Origin: Pseudomonas sp. ANT_J12 | GTDB taxonomy: Bacteria; Pseudomonadota; Gammaproteobacteria; Pseudomonadales; Pseudomonadaceae | Assembly: GCF_008370045.1 (NCBI RefSeq) | Contig: NZ_VOBN01000001.1 | Location: 434,001 to 498,000, forward strand | DNA length: 64,000 nt | Direction: 5' to 3' | Part shown: one piece after another, positions 9,555 through 17,408 of the stretch | Layout: each line of letters begins with the position of its first letter | Position numbering within the stretch: position 1 is the first letter of the stretch | The notes under the pieces: model-generated | What the model was told of the DNA's origin: nothing | Database searches by the model: none | The model's input: the letters and a program-made list of their open reading frames with translations, nothing else | Made by a program: the position numbers and the translations under genes

Positions 9555-10261
9555 GGCTTCTGCGCCAGCACAAACACCGTGAGGCCGGCCAGGCGATTGG
9601 CCCCCATGAACGGCAGCTCGATGCTGCACAGGGTCTTCAGAATTGAATTCACCACCGGATGATGCTGCTTGAGTTGCGAACGCGGCGGCGACGGTTGTGT
9701 GCCCTTGGGCAACAGCCGCAGGGTGGCCGCAATCGGAAACACCGCGCCGAAGTAGTAAGCGCCCTGCTTCACCGTCAAACCGGCGTCCCGGGCCACGGTT
9801 TCAAACTGCGCCAGGGTGTAACGGCGTTTGTGTTCCAGAAAATCATCGTGCCCGCTCCAGAGAAACTGGAACGCCGGCACCGTCATCAGGAAACGGCTGC
9901 CGGACGGGACTTTATCGACGTAAGCCTTGAGCAGCCCGACGTCGTCATCGACATGCTCCAGCACGTCCATCAGCAGCACCAGATCGGCGTCCACCGCCTC
10001 GATGCCGCGACGGTAATGCACCGGTTTCCCGGAGGTGCTGGCGTCGGAATCGGCGTCGTAGCTGATATCCACGCACCAGGCTTCATTCGCGGCGGTGTGG
10101 GTCAGCAGGTGGTGAGTGAAAAACCCGGAACCGGCACCGACATCGAGAATCTTCCTGATGGGCGTGTCGCCCAGCAAACGCTTGGTCGCCGCCGCTTTGG
10201 ACGCGTAATACCAGTGCTGATCAATGCTTGAACCGAGGATGTCGGTTTCCTTGAGATCCAT
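9551..10261 (-). CDS. class I SAM-dependent methyltransferase in Gtr-like operon
   Basis: A 236-residue Rossmann-fold methyltransferase, with motif I ILDVGAGSGFF at about residues 38-48, an acidic post-I region (WCVDIS) and LLMDVLEHVDDD as the motif II region. It contains no membrane segment. It lies between the GtrB-like and GtrA genes, with a 3-bp gap upstream and a 4-bp overlap downstream, so it is co-translated with them. The acceptor is unknown; methylation of the lipid-linked sugar or of a polysaccharide intermediate would fit the neighbourhood. Confidence 0.8.
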   Translation of the reverse strand: MDLKETDILGSSIDQHWYYASKAAATKRLLGDTPIRKILDVGAGSGFFTHHLLTHTAANEAWCVDISYDADSDASTSGKPVHYRRGIEAVDADLVLLMDVLEHVDDDVGLLKAYVDKVPSGSRFLMTVPAFQFLWSGHDDFLEHKRRYTLAQFETVARDAGLTVKQGAYYFGAVFPIAATLRLLPKGTQPSPPRSQLKQHHPVVNSILKTLCSIELPFMGANRLAGLTVFVLAQKP

Positions 10262-10264
10262 GGT

Positions 10265-11233
10265 TCAGTCCTTGGCGTTATAGACACGGCGCACCAGATA
10301 AACCGGCCGGCGTTTTGATTCGATATAGGTGCGGCCCAGGTATTCGCCGAGCACCCCGATGCCGATCAGTTGCAGGCCACCGAGAAAGGTCACGGCCACC
10401 ATCAGCGAGGCATAACCCGGCAAGTCGATGCCAGAAATCAACGTGCGCAAGATGATGAAAATGGCAAATGAGAAAGACACCACGGACACGAACGCCCCCA
10501 GATAGGTCCAGACCTTGAGCGGGTCGGTACTGAAACTGGTGATGCCCTCCAGCGCGAAATTCCACAGGCGCCAACCGTTGAACTTGGTTTCACCGGCGAC
10601 CCGTTCCGGGCGCTCATAATCGACATGCGTGGTGCGAAACCCGACCCAGGCAAACAAGCCTTTCATGAAGCGCCGGGACTCGGGCAGGGTCTGCAAGGCA
10701 TCGACCACACAGCGGTCCATCAGCCGGAAATCGCCGACATCCTTGGGCAGCGGTTGATCCGCGATTTTGTTGTGCAGGCGATAGAACCAGTTGGCCGAGG
10801 TTTTCTTGGCCCAGGAGTCGGTCTTGCGACTCACACGATGGCCCAGCACCACTTCATAGCCTTGGCGCCACAGGGCAATCATCTGCAGGATCACTTCCGG
10901 CGGGTCCTGCAAATCGACGTCGATTGGCACCACCACCTGGCCGGTGGCTGTTTGCAAGCCTGCGGTCAACGCCGCTTCCTTACCGAAATTACGGCTCAGA
11001 TCGACGATCCGCACACGCGGGTCAGACGCCTGGCGTTCCAGAAGAATGTCCAGAGTCGCGTCGGTACTGCCGTCATTGACGAACACCATTTCCAGACCGA
11101 CCAGCGCCTCATCCTTGAAGACGTCAGAAATCCGCGCGATGAACAGATCAATGGTCGCCGCTTCATTGAACACCGGGATGACGAGCGAAAGCGCCACATG
11201 CCCGGCGAGTTGCGTTCCGTGCTGATGAGTCAA
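10265..11233 (-). CDS. GtrB-like polyprenyl-phosphate glycosyltransferase (GT2)
   Basis: The 322-residue protein has an N-terminal GT-A domain (LSLVIPVFNEA; nucleotide-binding VFVNDGSTD; metal-binding IDVDLQDPPE) and two C-terminal transmembrane helices (about residues 230-305). This is the architecture of GtrB and of bactoprenol glucosyltransferases, which load glucose from UDP-glucose onto undecaprenyl phosphate on the cytoplasmic side. The start appears to be TTG 11233, with an AGAG-type ribosome binding site about 8 bases upstream; no ATG is available before the catalytic domain. It is the first gene of a four-gene operon. Confidence 0.85.
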   Translation of the reverse strand: MTHQHGTQLAGHVALSLVIPVFNEAATIDLFIARISDVFKDEALVGLEMVFVNDGSTDATLDILLERQASDPRVRIVDLSRNFGKEAALTAGLQTATGQVVVPIDVDLQDPPEVILQMIALWRQGYEVVLGHRVSRKTDSWAKKTSANWFYRLHNKIADQPLPKDVGDFRLMDRCVVDALQTLPESRRFMKGLFAWVGFRTTHVDYERPERVAGETKFNGWRLWNFALEGITSFSTDPLKVWTYLGAFVSVVSFSFAIFIILRTLISGIDLPGYASLMVAVTFLGGLQLIGIGVLGEYLGRTYIESKRRPVYLVRRVYNAKD

Positions 11234-11511
11234 TGGATTGCTCTTTTTTATAGTGATTTTTCAACAATCTTCGGTCGCCGGGGTGTTTTCCAGCGCCATG
11301 AGCCGAGTCGTATTAAGCAGGAGCATGCAGGGTGATGCAAGGGCGAAACTGCGGCGGTTTTGGCCATTCTTTCAGAGCCCGGCCAGCTGTAGGAAAAGCC
11401 CTCAAATCATTGGAAACAAATGCCCGATGGCCAAAAAAACCAGCTCCGCTAGGCTTGCTGACATGCGGCACACAGGTTGTCGCAATTGACCCATCGCATG
11501 GAGCGAGCTGA

Positions 11512-11703
11512 ATGTATTTTGAGATTTACAGGCAATCGAAAGGCACCCCGAGCACAGGAAAAGGACAGTGGCGCTGGCGGCTACGGGCGGGGAATCATGA
11601 GACGGTTGCCAGTGGGGAGTCATATGTGAACAAGGCGGACTGTTTGCATGTGATCGAGTTGATCAAGGGGGTGCAGGGGGAGACTCCAGTCAAGGAAATC
11701 TAA
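11512..11703 (+). CDS. DUF1508 (YegP-like) protein
   Basis: A 63-residue protein beginning MYFEIYRQ, with QWRWRLRAGNHETVASGESY, the single-repeat DUF1508/YegP motif (small beta-alpha unit). Function is not established for the family. GAGCGAG upstream of ATG 11512 is a weak ribosome binding site. Confidence 0.75.
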   Translation: MYFEIYRQSKGTPSTGKGQWRWRLRAGNHETVASGESYVNKADCLHVIELIKGVQGETPVKEI

Positions 11704-11811
11704 AGGATTGAGCCGGCTGCTCATGCTTGATGGGCAGCTCCTGGATCCCGAACTCGACACTGCAGACAAGACATAGTTGACTGCAACACCCTGATCAGGA
11801 GTTTGGTTGTA

Positions 11812-12507
11812 ATGGAGATACAAGAAATCAGGCGCCGCCTCGCGGTACCCGCCATCAAGTTCGTCGCTGGCGGGTTCCGGCCTACGCTCAAGGATGAGGA
11901 AAGCTGGCTGGGCAACGTATTCCTTTTCCGCCCGGATGAAGCGATCCCCAAAAACGATGCAGGCGAGGAACTGCATCCCTATGCTCAGTTTTTTCTACCC
12001 TGCCTGCCGTTTGCCAGCCTGGCCCTCAAGGGGATTCGCGTACTGACAGTCTTTGTCTCTTACCCGTTTCCCGAGCCCTTTGAACCCATGGGCAACAACT
12101 GGGTCATCCGGGAATACACCTTTGATGATGAGCTGGTACGCAAAGAACTGCCGGTAGCCAATACCTTCCTCAAGCCCTTTGCGCTGAAGGCCGAATTGGT
12201 TGAAGAGGACTTTCCACTCTGGGACGGCGGCGGTGTCCCCAGAGATCTCGAGCTTGAAATACTCGAACTTGAGCGATCTGGGCAAATCGAATCCTATTAC
12301 GACGTGATCACTCACACCTACGAACACAAAATCGGCGGCTATCCCTCGTTCTGTCAGTCAGGCATGGACCCCGGCGATGATTTTGAATTCGTGTTCCAGA
12401 TTTCGTCCGACTCGAAAATCAATTTGAATGTCGTGGACAGCGGGAGCCTGATGTTCTGGAAGAACAGGATCAACGGAACATGGGCCATTTACTACGATTT
12501 CTATTAG
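11812..12507 (+). CDS. DUF1963 family (YwqG-like) protein
   Basis: The start is ATG 11812, because AGGAG at 11797-11801 is ten bases upstream; a TTG at 11803 in the same frame is only one base from it. The product is 231 residues with no signal peptide or membrane segment. The pattern of aromatic and acidic residues (GGYPSFCQSGMDPGDD, then a C-terminal GTWAIYYDFY) resembles DUF1963/YwqG proteins. Function unknown. It stands alone, with about 680 bp of mostly empty sequence downstream. Confidence 0.6.
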   Translation: MEIQEIRRRLAVPAIKFVAGGFRPTLKDEESWLGNVFLFRPDEAIPKNDAGEELHPYAQFFLPCLPFASLALKGIRVLTVFVSYPFPEPFEPMGNNWVIREYTFDDELVRKELPVANTFLKPFALKAELVEEDFPLWDGGGVPRDLELEILELERSGQIESYYDVITHTYEHKIGGYPSFCQSGMDPGDDFEFVFQISSDSKINLNVVDSGSLMFWKNRINGTWAIYYDFY

Positions 12508-12734
12508 TAAAAAGAGGCCGCACCTTCATCCGCCCGTGAACGAGCACGGGCACATCCCAGCCCTCAAAAAAACCTCTCAACATGGCGTCAGGAGATTTTT
12601 TCATGGGCGAGTGATGTGCTTGCGCATGGGGCCATACCACCTCATTCCCGCTCGAGCTCCACCGCGCCCCAACCTTGATATAGACGCTTCCCATGCTGTA
12701 TACCTAAAAAGACCCTAAGCCACGCCGCAGGAAA

Positions 12735-12932
12735 TCACAGCGTCTTATGCTCGGAATCACACGTATCGATCGCCTTGTCGGCCCACTTTCCGCATCCCTG
12801 ATTGCGCACTGTGGGCCTCACGTCAAACGCTTCGCTGAAGCAGCCACAGGGCTTGTTCCTCGCCTCTTTGCACTCCTCGCTGTACACCGCCTGCGACTTC
12901 GATTGTCGGACTGGTGCGCCCATCGGCGCCAT
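12735..12932 (-). CDS. candidate small cysteine-containing protein (hypothetical)
   Basis: A 65-codon frame from ATG 12932 with four Cys in EECKEARNKPCGCF and RNQGCGKWADK, plus a fifth near the end (DTCDSEHKTL). I count roughly three quarters of its third codon positions as G or C, which is what real genes of this genome show, and a GGAGG lies nine bases upstream. No family is recognised and there is no signal peptide. Two overlapping frames on the same strand (12818-13033 and 12823-13062) are competing possibilities, so the call is tentative. Confidence 0.35.
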   Translation of the reverse strand: MAPMGAPVRQSKSQAVYSEECKEARNKPCGCFSEAFDVRPTVRNQGCGKWADKAIDTCDSEHKTL

Positions 12933-13188
12933 TGCTCCGTCCCTCCGCCTGTCTGTTCCTGATCATCAGCCACTGAACCGGTGCGCCCTTCTTCCGTTTT
13001 TTCGCGGAGTTCGTGCTCGTCTGGCTTTTCCATCTGAACCCATCACTTCCTGAGCGAGACATCGCCCGGTCGGCCTTCGCGCCTCGAACCGTGCCCGTCG
13101 GCTCCAGGCCATCTCATTTCGCAGATGCAGTGCCCCTTTTCAGGCGGCTTTGCGTCGCGCCACCCCACGGTACAAGGAGTATCAATCA
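12933..13188. other. leader region upstream of mtlD
   Basis: About 250 bp precede the mtlD start. Apart from the mtlD ribosome binding site (AAGGAG at 13174-13179) I recognise no promoter, operator or riboswitch, and the frames crossing it look non-coding. Confidence 0.35.
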
Positions 13189-15327
13189 ATGATTTTTTTC
13201 CAGGGAAAAAGAATATTCAGCGCCATCTTCGACATGGATGGCACCATGTTTGACACCGAACGCCTGCGCTTCAAAACCCTCAAGCAGGCGTCCAGCGAGA
13301 TTTTCGGCAAGCCGTTGAGCGAGGAAACCCTGATCGGCTCGCTGGGCCTGAGCGCCAAGAAGGCCGAGGCCCTGGCGAAAGCGCACAACGGGGAAGACTT
13401 TCCCTACGCCGAGATTCGCCAGCGCGCCGATGAACTTGAGTTGGCGTATGTGCGCAATGAAGGCGTGCCGATCAAGGCCGGGTTGCTGGAAGTGCTGGAG
13501 CGTTTGCGCAAGTACGGCCTGACCATGGCGGTCGCGACCTCAAGCCGTCGGGCGATTGCCGAGGAGTATTTGATCAATGCCAACGTGCTCAAGTATTTCG
13601 ACATCACCGTGTGTGGCGACGAAGTCACCCAGGGCAAGCCCCATCCCGAGATCTTCCTGCGGGCAGCCAGCGCGCTCAATTGCGAGCCGGGCCACTGCTT
13701 CATGGTCGAAGATTCGGAAAACGGCCTGCTCTCGGCGATCCGTGCCGAGGGGCAGCCGATCCTGATCGAAGACATCAAGCCGCCCGCGCCTGAGGTCAAG
13801 GCCGGTGCGCTTAAGGCCTATAGCAACATGCAGGAATTTCTCGGCGACCTGACCGAATGCATGCCCGACCTCGGCACCCCCGAACTGACCGAGACCTTCC
13901 CCCAGGCCCTCAATCAGTTTCGCGTCGGCATCCACGGCTTCGGCGCCATGGGCGGCGGTTACCTGACACAGATTTTCTCCCACTGGGACGGTTACACCCG
14001 GCCCTGTGAAATCATCGGCGCCACCCGTTCGCGCATGCTGCGTGAAACGGTCGACGCCTTCGGCCGGTTCAGCGTGCGCTACGGCGCCACGTCCTTCGAC
14101 CAGACCATCGAAAACCTGCGGATGATCGACATGGACGACGCCGAAGCGGTGATCGATATGTACGACGTCGCGGAAATCGTCGGCCTGAGCCTGCCCGAGC
14201 CCGCCATCCGCAAACAGGCCGATGTCATCGCCAAGGGTTTGATCCGCCGTTACGAACGCCGTAGACGCGAACTGACCATCCTGATCGTGCTGAACAAGGT
14301 CGGTGGCGCCGCCTTCGTCCGCCGCCATGTCGAAGCGCAACTGTTGCTGCTGGTTTCGCCTGAAACTTGCCAGCAGATCCTGGACAAGACCCACTTTGCC
14401 GAAACCGTCGTCAGCCGCATCGTCTCGAAGATTTCCAACGAGGCCTTGCTTCGGCAACTGCGGATCAAGTCGAAGATCTTCCAGAACAGCCTTAGCGACG
14501 AACCGAGCGCCCCCCAGGCACTGACGACCACAAAGGCGCCCGAATATGAACGGCTGATCGGCCGTTTCCGGCCCTTCGCCCAGTCGAGCAACGCCCTGAG
14601 CCAGATGCACCTGATCCTGTTCAACAGCGAACCGGACATGCCTCTCTACGTCGAGCGCGGCAGCAACTTGCTAGAGCGACTGCGCCAGGTGAAAACCGTG
14701 GAAGACATCACCCAGACCCAGGTCATCAAGAACCTCTTGTGGAACGGTCCCCACGCGATCATTGCCTGGTACGCCAGCCTGTTGGGCTATTCGTGGCTGG
14801 GCCAGGGCATGGGCGACCCGCGCGTCAGTGCATTGGCTGAACGCCTGATCCGCCAGGAAGTCGGTCCGGCCCTGGTAGCGGAAAACCCGCAAATGAGCGA
14901 AGCCGTCGCCGGTTTCGCCAAAACCTTCCTCGAACGCTGCAACACCTCCTTCAAAGACCCGTGTGCCCGAGTCGGCCGTGACCCGCTGCGTAAACTGCAA
15001 CGCAACGAACGCATCTTGCGCAGCATCGACCTGGCCCGCAAACACGGGATCGATTCTACCGGCCTCGAGTTCGGCACAGCGCTAGCCCTGCATTACGCGC
15101 TGCGTTCGACGGACGCCAAGGATCAGGAAAGTCAGTTGATGCGCACGCTTTATGAAGAGAGCGGGAGTGTCGAGGCAATGTTGACGTATACGGGGAGTTA
15201 CAACGGCAAACCGTATCCGGGGCTGGATCCGGTCAAGGATGCAGGGTTGATTGAGGGGATTGGTGGGCATTTTGAACGGCTGGTAGAGCCGGATTCCGGG
15301 CACTGGGGGTGGCCGAAAGCGGGCTAG
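13189..15327 (+). CDS. mtlD: bifunctional mannitol-1-phosphate 5-dehydrogenase/phosphatase
   Basis: One chain of 712 residues joins an N-terminal HAD phosphatase (IFDMDGTMFDTE with nucleophile Asp15 and Asp17; AVATSSRR; GKPHPEIF; MVEDSENGL) to a C-terminal polyol dehydrogenase (Rossmann glycine motif GIHGFGAMGGG near residue 245, then VLNKVGG). This is the architecture described for Acinetobacter MtlD, which reduces fructose-6-phosphate and then dephosphorylates the product to give mannitol, a compatible solute. Mannitol synthesis under osmotic stress is therefore the likely role here. The start is ATG 13189, nine bases after AAGGAG; upstream codons in frame have no ribosome binding site. It is monocistronic, with a hairpin following. 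Confidence 0.88.
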   Translation: MIFFQGKRIFSAIFDMDGTMFDTERLRFKTLKQASSEIFGKPLSEETLIGSLGLSAKKAEALAKAHNGEDFPYAEIRQRADELELAYVRNEGVPIKAGLLEVLERLRKYGLTMAVATSSRRAIAEEYLINANVLKYFDITVCGDEVTQGKPHPEIFLRAASALNCEPGHCFMVEDSENGLLSAIRAEGQPILIEDIKPPAPEVKAGALKAYSNMQEFLGDLTECMPDLGTPELTETFPQALNQFRVGIHGFGAMGGGYLTQIFSHWDGYTRPCEIIGATRSRMLRETVDAFGRFSVRYGATSFDQTIENLRMIDMDDAEAVIDMYDVAEIVGLSLPEPAIRKQADVIAKGLIRRYERRRRELTILIVLNKVGGAAFVRRHVEAQLLLLVSPETCQQILDKTHFAETVVSRIVSKISNEALLRQLRIKSKIFQNSLSDEPSAPQALTTTKAPEYERLIGRFRPFAQSSNALSQMHLILFNSEPDMPLYVERGSNLLERLRQVKTVEDITQTQVIKNLLWNGPHAIIAWYASLLGYSWLGQGMGDPRVSALAERLIRQEVGPALVAENPQMSEAVAGFAKTFLERCNTSFKDPCARVGRDPLRKLQRNERILRSIDLARKHGIDSTGLEFGTALALHYALRSTDAKDQESQLMRTLYEESGSVEAMLTYTGSYNGKPYPGLDPVKDAGLIEGIGGHFERLVEPDSGHWGWPKAG

Positions 15328-15348
15328 CCTTGCACGTCCTTGCGCCAC

Positions 15349-15371
15349 AAGGGCGCCTTTTTAGCGCCCTT
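15349..15371. terminator. hairpin downstream of mtlD
   Basis: AAGGGCGC and GCGCCCTT form an 8-bp stem around a T-rich loop 22 bp after the mtlD stop. The T run lies in the loop rather than after the stem, so it may not be a canonical intrinsic terminator. Confidence 0.45.
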
Positions 15372-15410
15372 GTTCGTATGGACTTTAAATTGCCCTAAAC
15401 AAAACCCCAG

Positions 15411-15450
15411 AAACGAAAAAGCCCCCGTCATCAGCAATGATTACGGGGGC
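15411..15450 (-). terminator. intrinsic terminator, relic or original terminator of tRNA-Ser
   Basis: Read on the minus strand, GCCCCCGT and ACGGGGGC form a stem followed by TTTTTCGTTT. It sits directly after a 20-bp copy of the tRNA-Ser 3' end, the same arrangement as the terminator behind the intact tRNA at 16441-16481. Confidence 0.7.
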
Positions 15451-15459
15451 TTCGTCTTG

Positions 15460-15479
15460 TTCAATAATGGCGGAGAGAT
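15460..15479 (-). repeat. direct repeat of tRNA-Ser 3' end (candidate att site)
   Basis: TTCAATAATGGCGGAGAGAT is identical to 16485-16504, which covers the 3' acceptor end of tRNA-Ser(CGA) with CCA plus eight bases beyond it. The two copies flank the HepT/MntA pair, as expected for integration at a tRNA 3' end. Confidence 0.8.
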
Positions 15480-15553
15480 CAGGGGGTAGAACTTTGCGCA
15501 GCTTATCGTTGGAGACGTTGCAGCGTATATATCCGCTCGGAAAGAGGGAGTTG

Positions 15554-15988
15554 TCAGCCCTGTTGACTTCCCAAACTCGCATCCCTGATCAAAATATGGG
15601 AGCTGAATTGCAGAAAGTCATCGAGATGATTGGTGATTATCGCCACAGTAATCGGCAATTGGAGGATTTGATACTCGTGTACGGCAATATTGCGGAACCC
15701 CACCATATTCTTAAGACTGCTGAGCAGCGAAGCGCTTACCCATCCACCCGTGGATAGCAGCTCAAACACGTCACGCGCACTCTGTGGCACCCCTAGACGC
15801 TCACGGCGAATTAGATGCTGCCCCATATCCAACGCGGCTTCGCAGGCACGCTGAATATTCAGTATCGCGGCGTCCTGACGAGTGAAATCAGTGGCAAAAC
15901 TGACGGGATCCTTCTCATATTCCTGACGAGCTCGCGCTACACAACGCTCAATGCTCGCAGCCTTATTGATGAGAACATCATCGACCAT
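15554..15988 (-). CDS. hepT: HepT-like HEPN toxin (DUF86)
   Basis: Starting at ATG 15988, the protein has 144 residues. The motif RNIAVHEY at 99-106 is the RX4HXY signature of HepT: Arg and His form the HEPN RNase site, and the Tyr is the residue modified by the MntA partner in characterised systems. Its start overlaps the end of mntA by 11 bp, so the two genes are co-translated, antitoxin first. It lies inside a ~1-kb segment bounded by tRNA-Ser 3'-end repeats. The frame extends upstream to 16039, but the extra residues lie within the partner gene. Confidence 0.85.
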   Translation of the reverse strand: MVDDVLINKAASIERCVARARQEYEKDPVSFATDFTRQDAAILNIQRACEAALDMGQHLIRRERLGVPQSARDVFELLSTGGWVSASLLSSLKNMVGFRNIAVHEYQILQLPITVAIITNHLDDFLQFSSHILIRDASLGSQQG

Positions 15989-16373
15989 ACACTTTCCCTT
16001 CCTTCTGGATATCTGCCAGCAACTCCGCTCTTGCAGCATCCAATGCAGTTTTTTCGCTCAAGATAAAGCTTTCGAAAAGACCTGCCTGGCTGTCTTTGGA
16101 CCAAAGTCGACGCCCTGTAGTCAGTATCTGGTATTGCATCACTGTTGATGCAGCACGCAGATCGAGCAAATCGACAGGAACACCTACGATATCAGCAAGC
16201 TCTCCAGACAACCGCCAAAGTACCAGCGGCTCGACCGCCCCTGCAGAAAGCACCGCTACATCCAGATCACTCTCAGCGCCAGCATCACCGGTCATCTGAC
16301 TGCCGAATACGTACACAGCCAACAGATCAGGAAGTTGCGCCTGCAAGAGTGTCAGCGGTTTTTCCAGGTTCAT
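15978..16373 (-). CDS. mntA: MntA-like minimal nucleotidyltransferase antitoxin
   Basis: From ATG 16373 the protein has 131 residues. GSQMTGDAGAESDLD at 24-38 fits the GSX10DXD motif of MNT-type nucleotidyltransferases exactly, with Asp36 and Asp38 as metal ligands. Characterised MntA proteins neutralise HepT by adding AMP units to the Tyr of RX4HXY. A TTG at 16394 is an alternative start; the ATG begins MNLEKPLTLLQAQL, a normal N-terminus for the family. It is the first gene of the pair and begins about 70 bp from the tRNA terminator. Confidence 0.85.
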   Translation of the reverse strand: MNLEKPLTLLQAQLPDLLAVYVFGSQMTGDAGAESDLDVAVLSAGAVEPLVLWRLSGELADIVGVPVDLLDLRAASTVMQYQILTTGRRLWSKDSQAGLFESFILSEKTALDAARAELLADIQKEGKVYGR

Positions 16374-16440
16374 GACTGATATCCAGATCGCCAATTAACG
16401 AAGACCGTACCAGAATTAGTCATTTTGTTTTTGCCCTAAA

Positions 16441-16481
16441 CGAAAAACCCCCGACAACGTTGAAGTTATCAGGGGTTTTCG
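16441..16481 (-). terminator. intrinsic terminator of tRNA-Ser
   Basis: On the minus strand GAAAACCCC and GGGGGTTTT pair and are followed by a T run, 12 bp after the tRNA 3' end. Confidence 0.75.
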
Positions 16482-16484
16482 TTT

Positions 16485-16504
16485 TTCAATAATGGCGGAG
16501 AGAT
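16485..16504 (-). repeat. direct repeat at tRNA-Ser 3' end (candidate att site)
   Basis: The second, tRNA-resident copy of TTCAATAATGGCGGAGAGAT; see 15460-15479. It includes the end of the acceptor stem and the encoded CCA. Confidence 0.8.
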
Positions 16505-16582
16505 AGGGATTCGAACCCTAGGTACCGGTGAAGGTACAACGGATTTCGAATCCGTCCCATTCGGCCACTCTGGCATCTCTCC
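16493..16582 (-). tRNA. tRNA-Ser(CGA)
   Basis: A 90-nt tRNA on the minus strand with acceptor stem GGAGAGA/TCTCTCC, a long variable arm typical of serine tRNA, T-loop GGTTCGAATCCC and encoded CCA. The anticodon loop TTCGAAA gives anticodon CGA. Its 3' end is duplicated 1,025 bp away at 15460-15479. Confidence 0.95.
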
Positions 16583-16666
16583 AACGGCGCGCATCATAAC
16601 AACACTTTTGCCGGAAGCGAACCCCCTTAAGCAATTTTTTTCCGTGCTATCAGATGCTTGCGTCGA

Positions 16667-17380
16667 TTAAAGCAGTACGCCCAGACGATTGGCGACTTCT
16701 TCGTAGGCTTCGATGACGTCACCGAGGCCCTGGCGGAAGCGGTCTTTGTCCATTTTCTTGCCGGTGGCCTTGTCCCACAGGCGGCAGCCGTCCGGGCTGA
16801 ATTCGTCGCCCAGGACGATGGAGCCGTCGGAGAACACGCCGAATTCGAGTTTGAAGTCGACCAGCAGCAGGCCGGCGTCATCGAACAGTTTGCTCAGGAC
16901 TTCGTTGACCTTGAGCGACAGTTCTTTCATGCGAACCAGTTGCTCGGCGGTGCCCCAACCGAACGCCACGACGTGGGATTCGTTGATGAACGGGTCGCCC
17001 TTGGCGTCGTCCTTCAGGAACAGTTCGAAGGTGTAAGGGTTGAGCTTCATGCCCTCTTCGACGCCCAGACGCTTGACCAGGCTGCCGGCGGCGTAGTTAC
17101 GCACGACGCATTCGACCGGGATCATGTCGAGTTTTTTAACCAGGCATTCGTTGTCGCCCAGCAGTTTGTCGAATTGAGTCGGCACGCCGGCGGCTTCGAG
17201 TTTCTGCATGATGAAGGCGTTGAACTTGTTGTTCACCATGCCTTTGCGGTCGAGCTGCTCGATGCGCTTGCCGTCGAACGCCGAGGTGTCGTTGCGAAAC
17301 AGCAGGATCAAGCGGTCAGCGTCATCGGTCTTGAAAACCGATTTGGCTTTGCCGCGGTAGAGTTCTTCACGTTTTTCCAT
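16667..17380 (-). CDS. purC: phosphoribosylaminoimidazole-succinocarboxamide synthase
   Basis: Full-length 237-residue SAICAR synthetase. It joins aspartate to CAIR with ATP in purine synthesis. Diagnostic segments include [11 protein letters not shown] (ATP loop), [21 protein letters not shown] and DFKLEFG...[15 protein letters not shown]. Cytoplasmic. ATG 17380 follows a GGAG-type site. It is the last gene of the run dapA-bamC-MBL hydrolase-purC. Confidence 0.97.
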   Translation of the reverse strand: MEKREELYRGKAKSVFKTDDADRLILLFRNDTSAFDGKRIEQLDRKGMVNNKFNAFIMQKLEAAGVPTQFDKLLGDNECLVKKLDMIPVECVVRNYAAGSLVKRLGVEEGMKLNPYTFELFLKDDAKGDPFINESHVVAFGWGTAEQLVRMKELSLKVNEVLSKLFDDAGLLLVDFKLEFGVFSDGSIVLGDEFSPDGCRLWDKATGKKMDKDRFRQGLGDVIEAYEEVANRLGVLL

Positions 17381-17408
17381 GATGGGCTCCGCTTGCTAAG
17401 TAGGTGGG

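Noticed and set aside
12818..13062. Two further minus-strand frames overlapping the candidate small Cys protein
   Set aside because: Their third-position GC is lower and neither has a ribosome binding site as good as the 12932 ATG; they remain alternatives at low weight.
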